NCBI GenBank assembly: GCA_963921795.1
Contig: OY997643.1
Coordinates: forward strand, 12,038,052 to 12,102,051
DNA from: Nannobrachium achirus
Lineage: Eukaryota > Chordata > Actinopteri > Myctophiformes > Myctophidae
DNA length: 64,000 nucleotides
Direction of reading: 5' to 3'
Positions 45,490 through 61,809 of the stretch are shown here, piece after piece. The translations under genes were made by a program, and so were the position numbers. The first letter of the stretch is position 1, and the number at the start of each line of letters is the position of its first letter. The notes under the pieces are model-generated. The model did not search any database, was not told where the DNA came from, and was given only the letters and a program-made list of their open reading frames with translations.

Positions 45490-46996
45490 CTCTGATGAAT
45501 TTGGGGACTGGGGTTCACTGGTGTGAAACACCCCTTAAGTATAAGAAGCTTGTCTGTGTAGCCTTCTGGAAGAATGTTGCCTCTGCAGATTTCCCTGGCC
45601 TTTTGGAGGACCCCTTCTGCGGGTGTGACAGTCCCGGGGGAGGGGGGAGTTGGGTCGTGGGTCGTGTGTCCTCTGGTACAATCGGGCATCCCAATATGGG
45701 CAGTAGAGCCTCTACCCTCCTAATGACCCCCGGACTGAGTCCGTCCTCCAAGGAATGGTCCGCTTGAGAGCAAGCCCCTCTCCAGGTGGTGGAGGGGATG
45801 TTCTGTTGGAGCTCCCCTAGGGCTCGTGAGGTCTCCTGTACCCGTTGGTCAAGGTGTTCTGCGAGGAGGGCGTGGCACCACTGGAGCCATCCTACCGCGC
45901 CCCTCATTCAGAAATTCTATCCGTTTCACTCCCGCAGTCATGGACACTATCGGTCTTCCTGCGGGAATGGAACGGGGGACTGGCCAGGAAGAGGGATCTT
46001 TATGACTTTTCGGGAGGAAATAGATTGTGCGGGGTTGTGGTGGTGCATCACCCGAAAGGTAATTAAATTGTTTTCGGATAATGAAGTTTTGGTTGGAGAG
46101 GGTTTTCAAAATGGAATTTAATTTTGTGGCTGCTAGGGGGAAACTTGGCTCCGGGATTTTCTGATAGTATCGTGTGTCGTTGAGTTGTCTCTCTCCCTCC
46201 GCCACATATTGCGCCCTGTCCATAACAACTACCACGGACCCCTTGTCCGCTGGCTTAATGACCAATTGTTGGTCTCTTTTGAGGGAGTTTAGGGCTCCCA
46301 CCTCCTCCCGGGTAAGGTTGTGTGGTGCTGGGGTGGGGGGTGGGAGGGTCCGAATAGAGTGGAGGTCCTTACGGATAAGTCTCCGTATGGGTGCAGGGAT
46401 TTGCTCAGGCTCCGGCTCCCAGGTGGACTTGGCCGTATAGGGGGTGTACGCGGACTGGGGGTCCACGGAGTCATCCCCGAAGAAAGCCGCCAGCCTAAGG
46501 AACCTATGATAGGACCGGGTTTCTTCGAGGATGACCCCGCGGTCTGGCCTAGGGGTGGTGTTCAGGGTGGGAATGAATGATAGGCCCTTGCTAAGTAGGG
46601 TAATTTGTGCCGGGGAAAGGACACAGTGCTCCGAAAGGTTTAAGACCTCGCCCCTCCCTTTCCCTGGAGCAGAGAGGGGCCCTGTCAGTTTAAAGCCGCC
46701 CTCCAGGTGTTGAGGATAGCCAGTGCCGTGTTCTGTGTCCAATGTATTAGGTCTCCCCGGGTCGCGAACCTCGTGGCTGGTAGGGCCGGGATGTGTGGAC
46801 CGTCCCCGATTATGTTGTTAAGCAGGTCCAGTCGAGCTCTATCTCCCTCAGGGAGACTGGGGGAGTAGGGGATTTTGGGGAGGAAAATGGACGCATTGGG
46901 GAACGTTTTGGCGGCCTGTATCCGGAGGCTCTGCACATATCCCAAACTCAAGAATAATACAGGTATAAGTCCCTTCTGTGCCATAAATCTCAGCAA
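45490..46996 (-). pseudogene. Penelope-like retroelement fragment, N-terminal reverse transcriptase part
   Basis: Two overlapping frames are seen. The upstream one (46996-46685) contains FPNASIFLPKIPYSPSLPEG. The next (46742-45849) contains LSPAQITLLSKGLSFIPT, LVIKPADKGSVVVVMDR, YYQKIP and FLPKSHKDP followed by AGRPIVS. The order GLSFIPT / IKPADKG / LPK-HK / GRPIVS is that of Penelope-like elements. The homology ends after GRPIVS, before the catalytic YxDD region. A further open frame (45907-45515) is unrecognised. The parts are in different frames and no GIY-YIG domain is seen. Confidence 0.65.
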
Positions 46997-47337
46997 ATGG
47001 ATTCATATTGCTTGTATTTGCAAAAGCAGTCAACAATCATGGTAGAAATTATGTTAAAGCTCTATTTTGGGAGTCCACCATCTTGCAAATATGCACAATA
47101 AAGGTCCAGACACACCCAAATAGACACCAAGTTTGCGTTTCTAGCTCATCTGGTTCAGAAGTTAGAGGCAAAACCTATTTTCTGGGTCCTTACATTATGG
47201 CGGCCATATTGTGGCGGGCATATTGGATTTCATGGAAACTTGCAATACAAAAAATGTTCATATGTATACAATTGATCAACCTGTGAAGTTTCGTGGAAAT
47301 ATCCCTCAGTTTAAAATGTTGCCCTATTCACCCCCCA

Positions 47338-47358
47338 TCTATACTATAATTTTGCAAA

Positions 47359-47446
<88 letters not shown>

Positions 47447-47658
47447 CCAGCGTTTCTCCTCGGTGGCTGGAGCAATTGATCTGAAATCGCATCACCATCA
47501 GCATATGAACACACCTGACATAACTGTGAAGGCCGTTTGTCACTTTCACAAATCGTATGCTGTATATTAGCATTTTTATGCTGTATCTACTATCTATTCT
47601 GCATCTAGCATGAGGCACATCTATTCTGCATCTAGCTTGAGGCAAAATGTTTAACCAG

Positions 47659-47730
<72 letters not shown>

Positions 47731-47973
47731 GCAGGCGGGTGTGTGTGCAGGCGGGTGGGCGGACGGGCGGGCGGGCTGGGGGGGGGGGGGGGGGGAACAG
47801 TATCTCTGTAGCCATTAAACGAAACGGGTTTCTTACATTGATGCTCCTACATCATGCAAGCACCAGTTAAAGTTACTTTCCATCCCTCATATACTGTGTG
47901 CACAGTGCACATCCCATAACCCACACACTGCACATCATTTTGGAGCTCATATCTTTGAACGGGTAAGGGCTAG
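47338..47973 (+). mobile_element. 636 bp Helitron-like insertion in the right arm of the 3.6 kb element
   Basis: It starts TCTATACTATAATTTTGC and ends AAGGGCTAG, with A before and T after. The left arm supplies the empty site (CCCCCATTAAAACTAATAGG on this strand). A (TCTG)n tract (47359-47446) follows the 5' end, as in the other Helitron; (GT)n (47662-47727) and poly-G (47777-47796) are internal. No clear 3' hairpin is visible, which lowers confidence. Confidence 0.65.
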
Positions 47974-48389
47974 TTAAAACTAATAGGGGCTAATATTGAG
48001 GCGGCCATATTGGACTTTGTTGTACAAATTGACCGGGTTGTCCATATAGGTTGTGATCCTACTGGGTCATAGATAATATTTCTGGTGGACAACTTTGTAT
48101 GTCGGGGCAAATGCAGCACACCTTCCTTTTCCCCCTGGGTAATTCTGGACATATCTCTGAATAAACCAGGTGTTGTTACTTCGTATTCGCTCTCCTATTT
48201 CGGCCTCGCTTCACGGTAACTTGAGCACTTTCAGACTCAAGGTTTTTATCCAAACGGTTTAAGAAAAACCTAGCTATCACTTCAGCTTGTAGATCTGCCT
48301 TTTGGGGGGGGATGTGGTCAATGCTAGTATTCATAATGATGTAATTATGTTTCTATGTTTGTCAAGATGCTAATTTCACCTTTCTTTAA

Positions 48390-48454
<65 letters not shown>

Positions 48455-48636
48455 GTGCATGCGTGTGTGAGGTGAGCGGAGGGTGGCGTGGAGTGGTGTG
48501 GAGTGAGGTTTCTAGGAGCGAGTGAGCTTGTTTTCTATCTTACTGTTTAAAGTGATTGTTTCATTCATTGTGTAGTGTTTAATCACCGCTGACTGCCGTG
48601 CGCGGTGCGTCGGTGGCCGCTGTTATCGGCGGCGGC

Positions 48637-48930
48637 ATGGAGTTTGAAACGTTGACGAGGAAACATGGTTTTAAAGTCACCGTTGTTTCCTTGTTCTGTG
48701 GAGGAATGCAGTGTAGCCGTTCAAAGGTGGTCGGAGCAGCAAGTGTAAAGTCCGCTGCCAGGTTGAATGGTGGTGTGGTGATTTTTGTCGATGAGGTGGA
48801 GAAGACAAACACAGTTGTTGCAAACGGTGTGGTGATAAAAGACACCTTTGTGTCTGTAACGCCTCTCGCTTCACCTGCGACTAAAGTTTTAATGTCAAAC
48901 ATCCCCCCGTTCATAAGCGATCAGCTTATG
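48637..48930 (+). pseudogene. Tx1-like ORF1 N-terminal fragment (copy 5)
   Basis: As in copy 2, but one base is missing at CCGTTCAAAGG, which brings part of the frame back, and the 3' end is rearranged before the palindrome half. Confidence 0.7.
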
Positions 48931-49051
48931 AAGGAGTTAAAGGAGCTATAGTCAACTTTTTCTTGAAAAACGGATGCTAAAATAAAAATAATGTTTCGAA
49001 AATATTTTATAAAAAAATAAGCTTCATACATGTGTTTCTAATTAAATAATT

Positions 49052-50166
49052 GTGCGCTTTTACGGTGTGTGTTTTTTCTTGGTGTGAAGGCGGGTTTAAG
49101 GCCTATTCACACTGAGCTGGTGTTGCGTATGTTTGCGCAGTATACCATTCATTTCCAATGCGGGCTGGCGTGGAGCCCGTCTTGCGCGATACGTCAAAAA
49201 ACGCCCAATTTCACGCTGAGCGCACGCATCAGACCGACTGAGAAATTTCGGCCATGGCTACACAGAGCTGGATATTTCTGAAGCTAGACATTTTTTTGTG
49301 CTGTTGGGGCTTGCAGCCACATGAAGCTGGATATTTCGGCAGCGAAGCTGGATATTTTTTAAACTGGACAAATAAGTGAAGACATTGAAAAATATCCGAT
49401 TCACTGGATCCGTGTAGACAGGGAACCCGGATATCTCTGAGGACTTTACTGTGTGTGCTTGTTAGACCTAGATATCTTTGTCGTGTGGACCTAGATATTT
49501 TTCAATGTGGATATCTGAAAAACCGGGATATATGAAATATCCAGCTCCGTGTGGACCTAGATATTTTTCTATGTGGATATCTGAAAAACCAGGATATATG
49601 AAATATCCAGCTCCGTGTAGCCATGACGGTTATTCAAATCCTGTGCGTGCGTGAGCTCTTCTTGAAGCCAATGAAAGCAAGCAGTGCTGCTCTGAGTGTA
49701 GGTGGGTCTGTGTGAAATGACAGGGACAGAGTGACTGTCAATCAATAACAGCCTTGCGGACTGGAGGCGCACAGAATTTCGTTCCTATGCGTTTTTACGG
49801 CGTGTTTTTTATCTCGGTGTGAAGGCGGGTTGAGACATATTTTAAAATGTTGTTTGCCTTGATTCTGTTTCTCTCTCACGCTCTGCGTGTGCGTGTGCGT
49901 GTGAGTGTAAACAGTAAACACACACCCACCCCCACATCTGCCTGTGTGTGTGCTGTCACTGCTGTTATCATACTTTGTTTGCACATTCCTTCCCCCTGCA
50001 CTTTTACAAAGTCAGTTACTGTTCAGTTACAAGTAGCCTAGACCTACAGCTGAGATCATTGCAAACACCATCACACCCAAATGTATGTAGGCCTATATGC
50101 ATTCTGATTCTTCTGCCTGCAGCTAACATTTTATTCATGTAGCAATATATTATACACACACGCACA

Positions 50167-50202
<36 letters not shown>

Positions 50203-50903
50203 CACACTGTCCATGCCAGTGAACAGTTGTTCACCCAGGAAAATTCCACAAACACAGACTACTGCCATTTCACTGTTACACTACAGCATTTTTCATATTA
50301 CCAAATGCATTTAAAGAGACACATTCATTACTATTCGGCTTCTTAAAGGAGTAGTTCACCCTCAAAATTACTTTTTTTCTATTGATTACTCACACCATAG
50401 AGACTTTCAATAATATTTTTCGTTGTATTTGTCGCATCAATGCTATAGTATACTGTAAGGTTAAAGCGGCTAAGTGGTGTGTGCGTGCATGTGAATACCG
50501 GTAAATGAATGAGACCCATCCCTTACGGGATTTGTAGGCACTTAAAACATCAATATACCCACAATATCACATCCACTTCTTTTTGGGAGTATTTTGAGAT
50601 ACAGCGGGCCGTGGTCATTTTGCTAGAACTTCAATCAAGTGTATAATGTTTTTTTTAAGGGTTGGTAGTTGGAACCGTGAGTGCATTATAATTCCTGGCT
50701 CAACCTACAAGTTCACCACATGTCGCAGTGTGTCTTGTAGTGAGCTTGTAGATCGGCTATTTTCAGAGTGCAACCCAACATACAATGACTTGTCTTTTAG
50801 TTCAAAAAACAGACAGCAAAAACTAAAAAAGGGGAACAGAAGAGAAGGGGTGGGAGGAAGAATGGATAGATCGCCTGTTTTAACACGCTCATGCATGTAC
50901 GCG

Positions 50904-50999
<96 letters not shown>

Positions 51000-51262
51000 A
51001 GAGATAGAGAGAGAGCAGGGGTCATTGCCATGTTGGCTTGTGGTGGACATTTTTGTCAAAATTTAAATTTTGACAAAATAAGCAGACAATAGTATTAACA
51101 GAAACATACAGTATGAAGAGATAGCCCTTCATTCTTACTATGATTCTTCTACAGTGGCTCTCAAATGTTTTCTTTGCAAGGACCCTATTAACTCTGACTC
51201 TGAGTGGTTCAAATGGAACCAAATGTCCATTTAGTGACCCCTGCTCCCTTTCCTGACCCCTG

Positions 51263-51352
<90 letters not shown>

Positions 51353-51990
51353 GCGTGCGTGCGTGTGTGCGTGCGTGCGTGGGGGGGAAATCTCGCTTTT
51401 GCGAACGCCCATCATTTCCACCGGAGGGTTAGCGACTCACTCCACGGAGGTTAAGGTTAGGGTGAGGGTTAGTCGGACGTCGAAAAAATGACATGTAGTA
51501 ACAACGACACGCTCCCCGTGCATGCGTGCGTGCGTGCATGTGTGTGTGTGTGTGTGTTTGTGCGTGCGTGTGTGTGTGCGTGCGTGTGTGAGAGAGAGAG
51601 AGGAATGCACTATACATGTGTGTACTACTGTGTTACTGTTAGTGCCATATAACACAGCTTGTACCTTATATCTTTGGGTTTCTTGATGCTTCTTCAATTG
51701 TCTTTTGAAACTTGATGTAGTTTTTCCTTTAGTAATGTGATCTGGCTGTGTGTTCCATTCAACCATGGCTCTACAGCACTGTGTGCTGCATAGACCCTGT
51801 TTGGGCTTCAGGGACTTAGTTGATAGCACCCTCTTGTGGCACGTTTCTTGTATGTTAGAGCTACATGTACAGTAAGTTGATTATATAGGTAGGATGTTTT
51901 GTCAGTTAAAGGTCCGCTGTCACGCCCCGAAATTATAATAGTATGATACAGTAGGTCATGTGGTCTCTCTCCCGTATGGATCCTCAAACA
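49052..51990 (+). repeat. C-II segment (round 4)
   Basis: CA/CG tract at 50156-50206, CA at 50903-50995, GT at 51265-51382. It includes a 381 bp insertion at 49249 and a 140 bp extra block at 51382-51520. There is no gene. Confidence 0.85.
49249..49629. mobile_element. 381 bp MITE with GAGCTGGATATTTC ends
   Basis: The inverted ends CATGGCTACACAGAGCTGG and CCAGCTCCGTGTAGCCATG pair well. A 65 bp unit (TGTGGACCTAGATATTTTTC and onward) is repeated in tandem near the right end. The sister copies lack it, though about 20 bp of target (GAATAAAGCTCCCCCCGAC) are lost here. Confidence 0.7.
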
Positions 51991-52509
51991 GTCTGAAACT
52001 GTCTCAGTGTAATCTGCCCAACAACAGCTGACCAGTACAGTAAGTAGTCATAGAGTCAGGCTATACAGACAATTAATTTGATTATCTTATAATTGCGCAT
52101 CCCCACAATTACATCATAAAAATATTAACTTGTTTTTTTAAGATCTTAAAGTGACAGGCCCCCTTTAAGTGAATGTGGCCTACAGCCTATCTGTCCTAGA
52201 TATGGCCTACATCTTGACACAAACAGGTCAAAGTTTCGCCCAGGTGTCCTTACCACCACTGAATCTATGAGTCATGATGGGTTGTTAAAGATGGACTGTG
52301 ACCCAGTGTTTGCGACAGGCTTAGCCTATTTGATTAACTCAAACTACAGTGACTGGTTATCTACAAATTGCTTAGCCTGTGATGAACTCAAACATACAAT
52401 GACTTTCTGTCTCATTTAACTGTGGTCAAAGAATGTAAACTGATTAATCCAATCAAAAGCATCAGCTTTTGATTGTCCCATGACCGCTTGTTGATTAACT
52501 TGCTGCTTG
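51991..52509 (+). repeat. A segment (round 4), with an internal deletion
   Basis: It lacks the block from TTCACTTACAACTGG to GTGTAATTAAAG found in rounds 1 and 3. Confidence 0.8.
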
Positions 52510-52770
52510 TACCTTGAACCATGGAGGTGTGTGTTTTAATTCCTGGTCCCTATACTACTATTGTCTTTAATGTGGTCAGGAGATATTGTCTTTGCTGTTT
52601 TTGGAGGAATGCTGTATATGGAGGAATGCTGTATTCTGGACATATCTCTGAATAAACCAGGTGTTGTTACTTCGTATTCGCTCTCCTATTTCGGCCTCGC
52701 TTCACGGTAACTTGAGCACTTTCAGACTCAAGGTTTTTATCCAAAAGGTTTAAGAAAAACCTAGCTATCA

Positions 52771-52818
<48 letters not shown>

Positions 52819-53427
52819 TCTCTCTCTCTCTCTGCGTGCATGTGAGGTGAGCGGAGGGTGGTGTGGAGTGGTGTGGAGTGAGGTTTCTAGGAGCGAGTGA
52901 GCTTGTTTTCTATCTTACTGTTTAAAGTGATTGTTTCATTCATTGTGTGTAGTGTTTAATCACCGCTGACTGCCGTGCGTGGTGCGTCGCGGAGGCGGCC
53001 GCTGTTATCGGCGGCAGCATGGAGTTTGAAACGTTGATGAGGAAACATGGTTTTAAAGTCACCGTTGTTTCCTTGTTCTGTGGAGGAATGCAGTGTAGCC
53101 GTTGCAAAGGTGGTCGGAGCAGCAAGTGTAAAGTCCGCTGCCAGGTTGAATGGTGGTGTGGTGATTCTTGTCGATGAGGTGGAGAAGGCAAACACAGTTG
53201 TTGCAAACGGTGTGGTGATAAAAAGACACCTTTGTGTCTGTAACGCCTCTCGCTACACCTGCGACTAAAGTTTTAATGTCAAACATCCCCCCGTTCATAA
53301 GCGATCAGCTCATTGTTAAAGGAGCTATAGTCAACTTGTTCTTGAAAAACGGATGCTAAAATAAAAATAATGTTTCGAAAATATTTTATAAAAAAATAAG
53401 CTTCATACATGTGTTTCTAATTAAAAG
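52510..53427 (+). repeat. B unit, copy 6
   Basis: CT tract at 52774-52833, preceded by a short deletion. ORF1 starts at 53019 (fragment 53019-53313) with an extra A at about 53221 that adds a frameshift (AAAAAGACACC). Confidence 0.85.
53019..53313 (+). pseudogene. Tx1-like ORF1 N-terminal fragment (copy 6)
   Basis: Same start and shared frameshift as the others, plus a private insertion of one A in the KDTFVSV region, which truncates the frame. Confidence 0.7.
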
Positions 53428-55550
<2,123 letters not shown>

Positions 55551-55555
55551 TACAC

Positions 55556-56146
55556 AGTGTGTGAGGTGAGCGGAGGTTGGCGTGGAGTGGTGTGGAGTGA
55601 GGTTTCTAGGAGCGAGTGAGCTTGTTTTCTATCTTACTGTTTAAAGTGATTGTTTCATTCATTGTGTGTAGAGTTTAATCACCGCTGACTGCCGTGCGCG
55701 GTGCGTCGCGGAGGCGGCCGCTGTTATCGGCGGCGGCATGGAGTTTGAAACGTTGACGAGGAAACATGGTTTTAAAGTCACTGTTGTTTCCTTGTTCTGC
55801 GGAGGAATGCAGTGTAGCCGTAGCAAAGGTGGTCGGAGCAGCAAGTGTAAAGTCCGCTGCCAGGTTGAATGGTGGTGTGGTGATTTTTGTCGATGAGGTG
55901 GAGAAGGCAAACACAGTTGTTGCAAACGGTGTGGTGATAAAAGACACCTTTGTGTCTGTAACGCCTCTCGCTTCACCTGCGACTAAAGTTTTAATGTCAA
56001 ACATCCCCCCGTTCATAAGCGATCAGCTCATTGTTAAAGGAGTTATAGTCAACTTTTTCTTGAAAAACGGATGCTAAAATAAAATAATGTTTCGAAAATA
56101 TTTTATAAAAAAATAAGCTTCATACATGTGTTTGGAATTAAAAAAT
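55556..56146 (+). repeat. B unit, copy 7 (3' half only)
   Basis: It starts at GTGTGAGGTGAGCGG and lacks the whole 5' half of B. ORF1 fragment at 55738-56036. Confidence 0.85.
55738..56036 (+). pseudogene. Tx1-like ORF1 N-terminal fragment (copy 7)
   Basis: Same structure and shared frameshift as copy 2; only the N-terminal half is present before the half palindrome. Confidence 0.7.
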
Positions 56147-58559
<2,413 letters not shown>

Positions 58560-59189
58560 ATACAGTCAGGCTATACAGACAATTAATTTGATTATCTTAT
58601 AATTGCGCATCCCCACAATGACATCATAAAAATATTAACTTGTTTTTTAAGATGATTCTTAAAGTGACTGGCCCCCTTTAAGTGAATGTGGCCTACATCC
58701 GATCTGGCCTAGATATGGCCTACATCTTGACACAAACAGGTCAAAGTTTCTCCCAGGTGTCCTTACCACCACTGAATCTATGAGTCATGATGGGTTGTTC
58801 ACTTACAACTGGTTTAGACCTTACTTACATTCTCTGATATTCACATAGGATGATTCGCAACTAGATTTTGGAATACTCCATGATAAAGAGAATCTTATAC
58901 TGTGCTTTTATTTGAAACATATGTATTTTGCTTATATTAATACGCATGTGCTGTGTCATTAAAGATGGACTGTGACCCAGTGTTTGCGACAGGCTTTAAT
59001 AGCCTATTTGATTAACTCAAACTACAGTGACTGGTTATCACCAAATTGCTTAGCCTGTGATGAACTCAAACATACAATGACTTTCTGTCTCATTTACCTG
59101 TGGTCAAAGAATGTAAACTGATTAATCCAATCAAAAGCATCAGCTTTTGATTGTCCCATGACCGCTTGTTGATTAACTTGCTGCTTGTA
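58560..59189 (+). repeat. A segment (round 6)
   Basis: Matches 32820-33446 with small changes. Confidence 0.85.
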
Positions 59190-59555
59190 CCTTGAACCTT
59201 TGAGGTGTGTGTTTTAATTCCTGGTTCCTATACTACTATTGTCTTTAATGTGGTCAGGAGATATTGTCTTTGCTGTTTTTGGAGGAATGCTGTATATGGA
59301 GGAATGCTGTATTCTGGACATATCTCTGAATAAACCAGGTGTTGTTACTTCGTATTCGCTCTCCTATTTCGGCCTCACTTCACGGTAACTTGAGCACTTT
59401 CAGACTCAAGGTTTTTATCCAAAAGGTTTAAGAAAAACCTAGCTATCACTCCAGCTTGTAGATCTGCCTTTTGGGGGGGAATGTGGTCAATGCTATTATT
59501 CATAATGATGTAATTATGTTTCCATGTTTGTCAAGGTGCTAATTTCACCTTTCTT

Positions 59556-59608
<53 letters not shown>

Positions 59609-60104
59609 GGTGCATGCGTGTGTGAGGTGAGCGGAGGGTGGCGTGGAGTGGTGTGGAGTGAGGTTTCTAGGAGCGAGTGAGCTTGTTTTCTATCTTACTG
59701 TTTAAAGTGATTGTTTTATTCATTGTGTGTAGTGTTTAACTTTAATCACCACTGACTGCTGTGCGCGGTAAGTCGCGGAGGCGGCCGCTGTTATCGGCGG
59801 CGGCATGGAGTTTGAAACGTTGACGAGGAAACATGGTTTTAAAGTCACCGTTGTTTCCTTGTTCTGTGGAGGAATGCAGTGTAGCCGTTGCAAAGGTGGT
59901 CGGAGCAGCAAGTGTAAAGTCCGCTGCCAGGTTGAATGGTGGTGTGGTGATTTTTGTCGATGAGGTGGAGAAGGCAAACACAGTTGTTGCAAACGGTGTG
60001 GTGATAAAAGACACCTTTGTGTCTGTAACGCCTCTCGCTACACCTGCGACTAAAGTTTTAACGTCAAACATCCCCCCGTTCATAAGCGATCAGCTCATTG
60101 TTAA
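59190..60104 (+). repeat. B unit, copy 8
   Basis: A full-length B unit with CT tract at 59562-59609 and the ORF1 ATG at 59805. Confidence 0.85.
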
Positions 60105-61456
60105 AGGAGCTATAGTCAACATTTTCTTGAAAAACGGATGCTAAAATAAAAATAATGTTTCGAAAATATTTTATAAAAAAATATGCTTCATACATGTGTT
60201 TCTAATTAATGACCACAAAAAGCGTAAAATAATGATAAAATATTCATTTTGGCCATTGTCAGACCGACACTTTGTTTACATTCTAGTTTATTCTTTGATA
60301 GTGTTAGACTAGGATGTAAACAAAGTGTCGGCCCGAGTCGCTGACAATGGCCAAAATTACTATTTTATCATTATTTTACGCTTTTTGTGGTCATTTTTTA
60401 ATAGAAACACATATATGAAGCTTGTTTTTTTTATAAAATATTTTCGAAACATTATTTTTATGTTAGCATCCGTTTTTCAAGAAAAAGTTGACTATAGCTC
60501 CTTTAAAGAGCTGGCCAGGTTCGGTAAAGTTTTGTCGCCAGTCAGAAAGTTGGCTTCAGGGTGTAAAGCGCCTGAACTGAAGCATACATGTAGTGTCACA
60601 CAGGAGAATGCTTTTCATGATCTTAAATGACAGGACACGGGAAATGAATATAACTTTTAAGTTAACTGTAGATGGCTTTGATTACACTCTTTATGTCACT
60701 GCAGACTGAAACAACATGAAATGTTTTGGCTGTGGCGAAGAAGATCATTCGATTAGATCGTGCCCAGAGCGGCCGCCCACTGCGACCGTTGCAGGGGCGA
60801 GTGGGAAAGGGGGGAGTAGGGGTGCTCCATGGGGGCGCCCTGCTACTGCAGGAGGTGAGGTTGTTGTACGGGAGGATGACGCTGAAGGGGGGAATGGTGG
60901 AAATGGGCAACAATAAAATCGTGGAGGGGTAGGAGAGGAGGTGGAGTGTGGTGAACCTGAAGCTGATCAGCCTACTGTTAACACAGAAAATGATTTGTTG
61001 AACACTCAAGAGAACAGTGGTCCTAGTGGCAGCCAAGTGGAGGGGGCTGGGGTAGAGGGACAGCTAGCTGATGTTGATATGGGAGGGGAGGAGGAGAACT
61101 TAGGGGTGGGGAGACAAAAAATAAAGGCAAACAGTTCAGATGGGTCACAAGCCAAAAAGGGGACAGCTGAAGAAAAACAAAATGACTCTGAATCAGATGG
61201 TTGGGAAAATGATGATGCAGGTTGTTATGAGCTGTCGGAAATGAAACAATTTCTGCAGAAAACAAAAAATGAGAGATGATTGAAAATTTAAAAACATTTC
61301 TCTGGAAAACTGAAGTTTGTGAGATCAGCCAAATTAAATATGAAGAAAAAATGACGGGGGGCTCTCACTGAACAAGATATTTGCAGGTTTAAAAAAAAAA
61401 AAGATTACAAAGGTTAATCAAGAGTTGAACGATGATACTGATAAACAGACAGCTTA
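59805..61456 (+). pseudogene. Tx1-like LINE ORF1, second long copy (copy 8)
   Basis: As in copy 3: the N-terminal half to 60100, the TTAA palindrome, then KELARFGKVLSPVRKLAS and CKAPELKH, the CCHC knuckle from 60716 (CFGCGEEDHSIRSC), and the acidic tail with the same in-frame TAA. It keeps CKAPELKH, which copy 3 has lost by a short deletion. Confidence 0.75.
60101..60506. mobile_element. palindromic TTAA-target insertion (copy 8)
   Basis: Same element as in copies 3 and 4 (60105-60502), with a small extra GAGTCGCT in the loop-side arm. Confidence 0.85.
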
Positions 61457-61809
61457 ATGTCTTGTCATGTTTATGATCCTTTTTCATCCTAATAGTCATG
61501 TACAAGGTTTGTTTGGTGCTGTTTTAGGGTTCCCTCTCTGTACCGATCCCTCTTTTTCGCCTTGCTTTGCTTTTAATGGGCATGAAGATTTTCTATTGGG
61601 TCTGTTGGACTGGACAATGCTGGAGAATGCTGCATGCCCATAGGCTACTGGTGCATGGAATAACCGCTGGTTGGTGGGGCCAGGATGGGCCTGTAATGCA
61701 GTCCAACCAGAAGCCACTCACAGACTGTGTGGCAATAAGGGTCACTGGAGTGCATATTGTAAGGAGACGATGAGTCAGCAGCTGATCTGTCAGTGGAGGA
61801 GGACTCGGT

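Larger units (their letters stand above)
44546..48144. mobile_element. 3.6 kb long-TIR element containing a Penelope-like fragment
   Basis: The termini are TACCCAGGGGGCAAA on the left and CCCCCTGGGTA on the right (44549-48141), flanked by ATT. Sister copies show GCTGTATTCTGGACATATC unbroken. Inverted arms of about 400 bp include GGCGGCCATATTGGAC-type and AATATTATCTATGACCCAG stretches; the right arm is broken by a Helitron. A 12 bp stem hairpin lies at 45027-45059 (TTCCCTCTATAC). A decayed retroelement fills the middle. Confidence 0.8.
44426..49051 (+). repeat. B unit, copy 5, split by a 3.6 kb element
   Basis: The 5' part is 44426-44548 and the remainder 48142-49051 (CT tract 48390-48452; ORF1 ATG at 48637). 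The join to the TTAA palindrome is altered here (CAGCTTATGAAGGAGTTAAAG). Confidence 0.85.

Noticed and set aside
51440-51472. Interstitial telomere repeat
   Set aside because: Only two imperfect TTAGGG units; not an array.
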